Below, one piece after another: positions 57,040 through 64,000 of a stretch of 64,000 nucleotides of DNA. The position numbers and the translations under genes were made by a program. Origin of the DNA: Amorphophallus konjac. Taxonomy: Eukaryota > Streptophyta > Magnoliopsida > Alismatales > Araceae. The notes below the pieces were generated by a model. That model was not told where the DNA came from, ran no database searches, and worked only from the letters and a program-made list of their open reading frames with translations. The stretch is taken from contig CM040128.1 of the NCBI GenBank assembly GCA_022559845.1, positions 269,892,698 to 269,956,697 on the forward strand, in the 5' to 3' direction. Numbering within the stretch: the first letter of the stretch is position 1; each line of letters starts with the position of its first letter.

Positions 57040-57393
57040 GTGGGGGAGCTCGGTGGGAGGGGCATCTAGGAGGGGTTCCCGTGGGGGGGGGGGGGTTCCA
57101 GTGGCGGGGGAGGTTGGTCTGGGAGGGGGAGGGGCCAGCAAGAGGGGGGGAGCTCGGTGGGAGGGGCATCTAGGAGGGGTTCTGGTGGGGGGGGTCCGGT
57201 GGCGGGGGAGGTTGTTCTGGGAGGTGGAGGGGCCAGTAGGAGGGGGAGGGGGTCACAGTAGGGAAGGGGGTGCGGTGGAGGGGGAGGGGGTGCGATGGAG
57301 GGGGGGTCGTAGGAGGGGGAGGGGGTCGCAGAAGCGGTGCGGTGGAGGGGGAGGGGGTGCGCAGGAGGGGGAGGGGGTGCGGTGGAGGGGGAG
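57040..57393. repeat. G-rich repeat, continuation of the CACTA-adjacent region
   Basis: Units of GGTGGGAGGGGCATCTAGG and GGGTGCGGTGGAGGGGGAG. The part to about 57240 resembles 27180-27340 (GGTTGGTCTGGGAG, GAGCTCGGTGGG), which supports these as the two flanks of the insertion at 27343-57039. The frames here are Gly/Arg low complexity. Confidence 0.7.
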
Positions 57394-57735
57394 TGTATTG
57401 GAATGCTGAGAATGCAGTTTTCGTTTTACTCGGAAAATAGACTTATGAATTTGTTGTACATATTTATCTTTGTTGTACACATTTATCACAATCCCTACAA
57501 TATCGGGATGTGATCAGGATTGGTGATTGTACAAACTCTGCTATATAAATATATGAGATTCGGTGGAGGTGTTGGACCACACCGGCAATTTACCTCACTC
57601 CAGATTTATCATGGTATCAGAGCAATTCTAGGCCCTGCCATTTTTTTTAATCCCATCCTTATTGCCTTCCCCATTTACAAAGCAATAATCTGTTGCTGCC
57701 ATGTCATCTTCAACTACACAAAAAAAGGGAGATGA
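57394..57735 (+). mobile_element. Ty1/copia 5' LTR, PBS and gag start
   Basis: An LTR of about 218 bp starts TGTATTGGAATGCTG and ends ...GATTTATCA at 57611, with a TATA box (CTATATAAAT) near 57540. TGGTATCAGAGC at 57612-57623 is the initiator-tRNA-Met primer-binding site. A short leader leads to ATG at 57701 (MSSSTTQKKGDD), but the gag is cut within about 12 codons where LINE sequence begins. Confidence 0.78.
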
Positions 57736-60450
57736 CGCATATGAAGCTAACCTTAGTGAGGTGTCTATCTTGTATGTATTTGGCCCTGAAAAACTCAGCC
57801 CAGAGTGAATTAGAGTACAGTCTATGCCAGAGCATTTTTACCCGCAAGGCGAGGTCCATGTGTCTTAAAGACATAATCCCAAGTCCACCATGAGAAATCG
57901 GTTTGCAGACATTTTTCCAAGATCTCCAGTGTCTCCTATTTCCATGCTTGGAGGATCCCCAGAAAAAATTGCAAAGGACCTATCTAATAACTGGTGAATG
58001 CCAGCATGAAGTGGAGTGGAGGCTAAAATATAGATAGGAATGGATGTAAGAACATGTTTGATTAAAATCAGACGTGCGCCCTGTGAAAGTAGTTTAGCTT
58101 GCCAGCCCTCTATACACTTCTGGATTGTGGAGATAATACCAGCAAAATATACTTTTTTGACTCTGCCCATGACCAGGGGGTAACCCAGATATTTGTGTGG
58201 AAATGCTTGTCTCGAGAAACCTGTAATAGCCTCAAGTCTTCTTTGGAGTGCTGGGTTGCTATTAGGATGAATAAAATAGCCACTCTTACTCACATTGATC
58301 AGCTAGCCAGAAGCTTGCTCATAAGATTTTAAAGTATTCATGAGGTTGCGGATAGAGTCTGCATTAGCCTTTGCAAAGATTAATGTGTCATCTGCAAACA
58401 GAAGATGGGAAATAAGTGGGCATCTCCTGGGACCAGAGAACCAACCCACTCTTCCTTTCATAAAATTGTCCTTGAGTAATCTGCTCAATATCTCTTGGGC
58501 AAGAATATAGAGGTGGGGGGCAATAGGATCACCTTGTCGGATGCCTCTGGATGATTTAAAAAATCCAGCAGATTCACCATTCAGTGAGATAGAAAACCAG
58601 CAGTTAGTAACCATATTTTCAATGAGACTGATAAAGTTGTTATTAAAACCAAATCTCTTCAAGGATGCGAATAGAAAATCCCATTCAATTCGGTCATAGG
58701 CCTTTGCCATATCCAGCTTTAGGATGACATTGATGCCTCTGATTTTTCTGCCTAATTCCTGAACCATTTCCTGAGCTAATGCAATGTTTTTAATAATGTG
58801 CCTTCCTTTGACAAAAGTTGTTTGTTCTGTTGAAATGAGAGATGGAAGAAATCTGCATAACATGTTGCTCAAAATTTTGGAAATGATCTTGTATGAAAAA
58901 TTACATAGACTAATAGGCCTGTATTCTGAGATATCAGTTGCATTCTTGGTTTTTGGAATAAGAGCAATAATGGTAGTAGTGAAGCACCTTGGAAGAGATT
59001 TCCTTTCAGTAAAGAATTCTTGAATTGCCTTGATAACAGTATCAGCAATGATTGGCCAAGCCTTGTGAAAGAAACTCCCAGTAAACCCATCAGGGCCCGG
59101 GGCACTGTCTGGGGACATAGAGAAAATAACATCCTTGATTTCCATTTCATTAGGAATAGCATTCAAGAAGGTATTATCATCATGGGTTACCATGTGAGGA
59201 ATGCAGTTAATGCTATCACTGTCAATGTAGTGAGGCTAGGAGGTGAAAGTAGCTTGAAAATGACTAACAACAATGTCCTTCATTTTCTGACTGTCAGAGG
59301 TAAGATCACCATTGGAGGTCCTGAGGTGAGGTATGCAGTTACTCCTCCTATTGGCCATAGCAGTCATATGGAAGAATTGTGTGTTCCTGTCTCCTTCTGC
59401 CAGCCAAAAGATTCTTGATTTTTGTCTCCAGAAAACTTCTTGCTGAAGAATTCTCTCTGTAAGAATATTTTTGGCATTTTCAAGAGACGAAAAATTGCTT
59501 TGAGAAGGCTGCTAATCATTGATGTCCTCAGCCTGCAGCACTAAGTCTTCAGCTTCCAACAAGTTTTTATGTACATTACCAAAAACCTGCTTGTTCCAAT
59601 CCCGGAGCATATACCTCAATGACTTGAGTTTAAGACACAAAATGGTAATAGCAGATGAGGCTAATGGACTGGTTTTCCAGTATTGTTCAACAGCCTGTAA
59701 GAAGAGCTCATGCTTTGTCCACATTTGCTGGAAACAAAATATGCTCTTTAAATTTATGTGTGAGACCAATTTCACTAGAAGAGGAGCATGGTCCGAAGCC
59801 TCTCTAGACAGATGCTCCACAGTAATTGGAAAAGAGTTTAGCCAAGTGGTATTGATGAAAACCCTATCTAATCTAGCCGATATACCATTGCCACCTATTT
59901 GTTGATTGTACCATGTGTATTTGGAACCCATATAACCAACATCTGTAAGACCGTAGTCATTAATACAATCCTTAAAATTTGTTATTGATCTTAAGCAAGG
60001 CATGTTCCCCCCTAGTTTCTCATCAAATTTAATAATGCTGTTAAAATCTCCAGCCATAATCCACGGACCATTCAGTAAAGAGTTGACATGAATAAGAGAT
60101 GCCCACAGAGACATTCTTTCAACTGGTGTACACTTAGCATAAACAAAGGAAGCATAGAATTCAAGCAAATTTTGATTGGATTGCTTTACAGAGATTTGCT
60201 GCTCATTCTTAAAAATAACAGCGAAATCCATCTGGCCTTTCCACATAATCCAAATATGAGCATGCACATCATGATTAGCAAGGAAATTTTCCATACCTAA
60301 CTTCTTACATGCCTTTTCCAGGTTACTGTCATTGATTTTAGGCTCTAGAATAACAATGCAACCTACTTTGTGTTCTTTAATCAATAGCTTAGCACGACCC
60401 AATGATAGATCGATGCCAATGCCCCTAATATTCCGTATGACAAAAGTCAT
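57735..60450 (-). pseudogene. LINE ORF2: endonuclease and reverse transcriptase
   Basis: The APE-type endonuclease is 60450-59512 (MTFVIRNIRGIG, VILEPKI, IMAGDFNSI, YTWYNQQ, RLDRVFIN, SDHAPLL). RT follows (APGPDGFTGSFFHKAW, EYRPISLCNFSYKIISK, KLDMAKAYDRIEWDFL, RGIRQGDPIAPHLY and catalytic FADD in LLFADDTLIF near 58390). After RT come SKSGYFIHP and the typical plant LINE tail (GGLGIMSLRHMDLAL, LWAEFFRAKYI). Breaks: TAG after AEDIND (59512-59514), TAG near 59235, TAG at 58303-58305, and a one-base loss in a T-run near 57970. The ORF1 stop and the ORF2 start overlap as TAATG at 60448-60452. Confidence 0.92.
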
Positions 60451-61290
60451 TAGAGCTGAGATTTTGATTGGATCTTACCTTCAGATCCAGTCCTCTTCAT
60501 TCCCCTGGTTATAACTCCCGGCCGGTCGACATGAATAGCACTCACATTATTTATCTTTGCTTGAAAATCAATTTCCTTTCGATGAACTTGCAAATCCTCC
60601 TGAGAATCTGAATTATTGAAACTTTGTTTAGCTGGTTGCATTAACATAGTGTTATCAACAGCAATAGTTGTAGCTTGGCCCTCATGGTTAGATGAGCTAG
60701 GAACAGATAGTGATCTGTTTTGGATAGAAAGGAGCTCTGTGCCAGAATCAGTAGCCCTTCTTGTTGGTCTCTGAAAGATTGAGGAATTAGCAGTCCTTCA
60801 AAAGATTTATAGTCAGATCACTAGATAGGACCAGTTGAAATTGTAGAGGGGCGCTTTCATTATGTGAATCCGTCTGTCTTGGATGTGTATCAGAACTAAT
60901 ATTCAAACTATTCTTTATTTGTTCAACCTGCATCTCTGTCTCTATAACTTCATCCATTTCCTTGTCAGGCTCATTTGGCAAGTTCGAATTTATCATTTCT
61001 TTTGTATCCTGTAACAGGGCAGTGAATCTATTGGCATTTTCTTCAATAACTAATGTAGACATAGGGCGCTGCCTGAATTCTATATGTTGCTTCCCACCAG
61101 TTGTTTTTGAATCACCCCGAGCTGGAATAGTCTTCTTGCTTGGGATATGAGAATTATGTTTCTTTTTGTATTCTGTATCTGTGTGGCCTAGTTTGTGGCA
61201 GAAAGAACAAAGAGCCGGAACGTTGTGGTAGCGAATAGGCTGCCAATATCCCTCCCCTTCCATATCAATCCACAACCACTCTCTGTAGCA
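60450..61290 (-). pseudogene. LINE ORF1 (zinc-knuckle protein)
   Basis: The nucleic-acid chaperone-like ORF1 of plant LINEs. Residues from MWIDMEGEGYWQPIRYHNVP lead to the knuckle CSFCHKLGHTDTEY, in which the final Cys of CX2CX4HX4C is Tyr. The frame is open 61275-60787; the C-terminal part continues in another frame 60647-60450 (MLMQPAKQSFNNSDSQ ... KSQL, stop). The 5' part is missing or scrambled beyond about 61260. Confidence 0.8.
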
Positions 61291-61299
61291 AATAGGCTA

Positions 61300-61520
61300 T
61301 CAACATTTTTTCTAGGAAGGAATGGTATTCTGCATACCAACGAACTGACGCTCCATAGACCCTACAATGATGGGAGCCTTACGGCACTGGGTTTACCCTA
61401 TGCATGTGGATGCACAATCATTTACCCTAGGAACATATTTCATGCGTACACCACAAAAATGGGAGACCAAGTAATAAGAAACCAGACATTTAGGACTTGT
61501 TAGGAATGGTAGAGCATATT
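61300..61520 (+). other. Unidentified open segment
   Basis: A plus-strand frame ending at 61503 (LHRPYNDGSLTALGLPYACG, YPRNIFHAYTTKMGDQVIR) has protein-like, non-repetitive composition. It has no start of its own and I do not recognise it. It could be a captured exon fragment or chance. The following 61520-62265 is AT-rich with no gene seen. Confidence 0.3.
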
Positions 61521-62265
61521 AGATTAGGTCTAGACGTCAATATTTGGATAGCTCTGGCTAGAATACTCTGAAGCAAAAATGAAAATTTCTTGAGATTCTT
61601 TGATCCTAGATTTTTTTAGAAGGTTGTAAATAAATTCAAGATTTTGGATAATAAAAAAGGCAATCAACAACAAGGGGAGGAAGAAGACTCGGAGGTCCAA
61701 CCTCCGGGTTGTGGGACCGTCTAGAGACATTCATCTGGGTTATGGGACCAGCCTCTAGGTTGCCCCTTCCTCGGGTCGGCAGACCCAAAGTCATTTAAAT
61801 GAGATCATTCACCTAAAAAAAAAGGGACCCCATGGGCTGCCCTCGCACTAAACAAACTAATCAACCAGATAAATAGATAACTAAGAATAATTTTAAAATT
61901 TTAGTTCGTCTATAGCAATAGTTGACTTATAGCAATAGGTAAATACTCTAAAAATTCTGCTTGTGATTTCAAACCTTGTGGATTTTAATTGCATATAAAT
62001 GTGTTTTTAAACCTGATTTTAATAGAAATTTGATGTTGATCCGACTCAAAAATGTGGATTGTTTAGCTTTGATGTTCTTCATTTGAATATTTTTTTAAAT
62101 TAGATATTATTTAGACGGATGTATGCAGAATGATAAGTACGATGTTATTTAATTTTATGTTATATAAACACATGGGGTATTCCATGTGAGCTAAGGTGCG
62201 TGGGTGCGACCTAACATTACACGCACCTCAGGAGAGCGTGTTAAACCCGTGTCAATGAACCTTCC

Positions 62266-62342
62266 CGTTCAAGACTTTGGGATTGATGTGTATGTTCTCA
62301 TTTTTTTTATGAGAATGTATATATCTACCTCAAAGTCTTGAA
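62266..62342. repeat. Short foldback hairpin
   Basis: TTCAAGACTTTG on the left pairs with CAAAGTCTTGAA on the right. The arms of about 34 nt are mostly complementary, with ATTCTCAT/ATGAGAAT near the loop (T-run). Confidence 0.75.
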
Positions 62343-62349
62343 TTGTTCC

Positions 62350-62640
62350 GTTTGGACAGTCTGTGAATGTTTGATCGCACTTAGGCAGTCATTTACTATA
62401 TGTGTTTGTATGGTTTGCTGAAAATGTCGGTTGTGTCTCCTCACTCTTCTTCGATATACCTTTATTGATTTTGAGTGTTTTCTTAACCACTTACTGATAA
62501 GTGTTTAAGAAAACTTTAAAATTAATAAATATTTTTGGTATATCGGAGAAGTGTGGGGAGATGCTGCCGAAATTTTCAGTAAATTGTGCAACACATATAG
62601 TAAGTGATTGTGCGATCAAACCTTCATGAATGGGTTATGT
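62350..62640. repeat. Long foldback hairpin, ~140-bp arms
   Basis: Two arms in inverted orientation meet near 62494. Matching pairs include TTTGATCGCAC/GTGCGATCAAA, TTACTATATGTGT/ACACATATAGTAA, GCTGAAAATGTCGG/CCGAAATTTTCAGT and TCGATATACC/GGTATATCGG. Identity is roughly 80% by eye. There is no coding capacity. The neighbouring shorter hairpin suggests a MITE or foldback element. Confidence 0.8.
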
Positions 62641-64000
62641 TGGCCCAGACTAGATGGCAGACAAGAAGGGGGGTTGAATTGTCCCATTTGCGTAGATGGC
62701 GGATTTTAAAAATAATCTAAACTGATCACGGTGGAATTAAAATTAACTACGTTAATTAGCATAAATTCAAGTGAGATTAGAAGAATCCTCTCAATCTTTA
62801 ATGAAGAGAACGAGTTATCTGTGCTCAAATACAAATAGAAGAGGTAGTAGTGTGTAGTGGAGTAGTGAATAAAAATCTATAAATCTACCTGTGAATGGAG
62901 ATAGGAGAAATGGACAATCGCACAGGCATTCACAAAGGACACAGAGATTTTTAGGTGGTTCGGGACCACGACGGGCTCCCTACGTCCACCCCTCACCCAA
63001 CCGGGTGAGGCTTCACTACACGCTACTTTCGTAGCAACACGGGGACGAACCCCAACCACACACACGCTGCTTCCGCAGCAATATCCACACACGGGGAAAA
63101 TCCCCAACACGCTGCCACCGCAGCACACACCCACACACAGAATCGGGGAACACGCCCCGGACACTAAATCCACACGGAGACGCAGCTCCAACAATACATA
63201 ACCAACCACAGGGAAACTTTCCCCACAATAAAACCCAACACACGGAGATGCAGCTCCGCCTTCACACAAACACCCGTCCACAGACGGTCCACACAAAAAT
63301 ATATCTAGAATTCAAAAATACAAGATATGATCAATGCAAACCCCACAACTCAAAAGCAAATGGCATTAATAGATGTAAACAAGATATAGAAGTAGTTCCC
63401 CATGAGAAGAAACGAGGTGTAGTTGATAATCTCTGATGCTCGGGTCGGAGGATAGCCGAATGCCAATGTTGAGGACGTCCACGCGTTCCTCTTCTCGATC
63501 CGCTCCTTTCTTTCTTCAATCACAAGCTCTAGAAATGGATGGAAGTAGATGAATCTTGAGCTCTTCCTCAGCCTTCCTCCTTCTTCCCTTCGTGCTCCTA
63601 CAAAACAGATAGAGAGATATTAGAGCTCCACACATTTCCTCCAAATTCGCATGCTATTTATACTAGAAAGATAAGTTGTGCAAAAGACCACTATACCCTT
63701 GCAAAACCCTAGCAAAACCACCCTAATATGTTCATTAGTAACCCAAGGGTATTAGGGCAAATTTTCAGCCCATTTGGAAGTGTTTTCATAGGGTTTCGGT
63801 GGGCCACGGAATGGACGCGCGTGTTGACACCCGTTTTATGACCAATGAGTCGGGTCATCTCTTTATTCATTATATATGATGCTCCGAGTTATTCACTCTT
63901 CATCGAGTCTCTTTGTTTAGTTGAAGATCATTTCTTGGGTCTTGACTCCTTGATCGGATGTGGCTCTTTGTGGCATTTCATTTTGACTAAAGCTTAGCAA
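62640..64000. other. LTR-like end region; no gene supported
   Basis: From about 62640 (TGTTGGCCCAGACTAG, then GAAGGGGGGTTGAATTG) the sequence resembles the start of a copia-type LTR. The 139-codon minus-strand frame at 62877-63296 overlaps the hairpin array and is Cys/Gly-rich low complexity. 63530-64000 shows only short frames. A second LTR would lie beyond the window. Confidence 0.4.
62985..63270. repeat. Run of ~10 small hairpins
   Basis: Consecutive stem-loops with 4-8 bp stems: CCTCACCCAACCGGGTGAGG, GCTACTTTCGTAGC, GGGGACGAACCCC, GCTGCTTCCGCAGC, GGGGAAAATCCCC, GCTGCCACCGCAGC, GGGGAACACGCCCC, GGAGACGCAGCTCC, GGGAAACTTTCCC and GGAGATGCAGCTCC. They are separated by CACACA-rich linkers. Confidence 0.85.

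Larger units (their letters stand above)
57735..61290 (-). mobile_element. Decayed LINE (L1-type)
   Basis: A non-LTR retrotransposon on the minus strand with ORF1 (zinc knuckle) and ORF2 (endonuclease, RT). It is truncated at both ends: no poly(A) is seen at the left boundary and ORF1 lacks its N-terminal part on the right. Confidence 0.9.

Noticed and set aside
62877..63296. 139-codon Cys/Gly-rich minus-strand ORF
   Set aside because: Overlaps the hairpin array and translates GC-rich stems; no domain.
1..64000. tRNA or rRNA genes
   Set aside because: No cloverleaf with A/B boxes or rRNA-like conserved sequence was recognised on either strand.

Overview
The window is plant nuclear DNA, almost certainly from an angiosperm with a large, repeat-rich genome. 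The basis is spliced genes with GT-AG introns, a caffeic-acid O-methyltransferase-type gene with the usual COMT exon sizes, a plant pectate lyase, and several plant retroelement lineages (Ty1/copia, Ty3/gypsy Athila/Tat, LINE, CACTA, hAT-type MITE). I cannot name the species; a monocot or magnoliid is a guess. One 100-N assembly gap lies at 9777-9876.

Layout. 1-9776 is non-coding repeat: a chain of unrelated minisatellites (73, 22, 57, about 33 and about 30 bp units) separated by AT- or pyrimidine-rich spacers, with one short motif family recurring in five separate blocks. 9877-12555 holds a COMT-like gene (minus strand, exons 1-3 only; the last exon is missing beside the gap) and a relic of a second COMT 5' end. 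12665-15002 is a decayed copia element (LTR, primer-binding site, broken gag). 15003-20986 is mostly satellite-like sequence, pyrimidine-rich DNA, repeated palindromes and a 0.9-kb inverted repeat. 20987-24127 is a pectate lyase pseudogene whose coding exon is split by a 2.05-kb LTR-like insertion with a 5-bp target duplication.

25094-57390 is a stack of nested insertions. An Athila/Tat-type gag fragment is cut by a CACTA end; this holds a 3.9-kb solo-LTR-like sequence; that holds a 570-bp hAT-type MITE (8-bp target duplication); and the MITE holds a 25.2-kb Ty3/gypsy Tat-lineage retrotransposon at 30630-55835 with 3.86/3.87-kb near-identical LTRs and a 5-bp target duplication (ATGGG).

The giant element is the main interest. 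Downstream of gag-pro-RT-RNaseH-aRH-integrase it carries an extra region of about 8.3 kb with two genes on the opposite strand, both for plant-mobile-domain (PMD) proteins. Gene A (48072 to about 45456) reads through at least seven exons with canonical, phase-0 introns and ends in a charged coiled coil. Gene B (50860-49458) has two exons. Both start with a related short exon and have a TATA box about 90-110 bp upstream of the ATG. The sense coding region is broken by three frame shifts and one stop, while the antisense genes look intact.

57394-64000 holds a copia 5' LTR with PBS, a decayed LINE on the minus strand, two foldback hairpins and an LTR-like end region with a run of about ten small hairpins.
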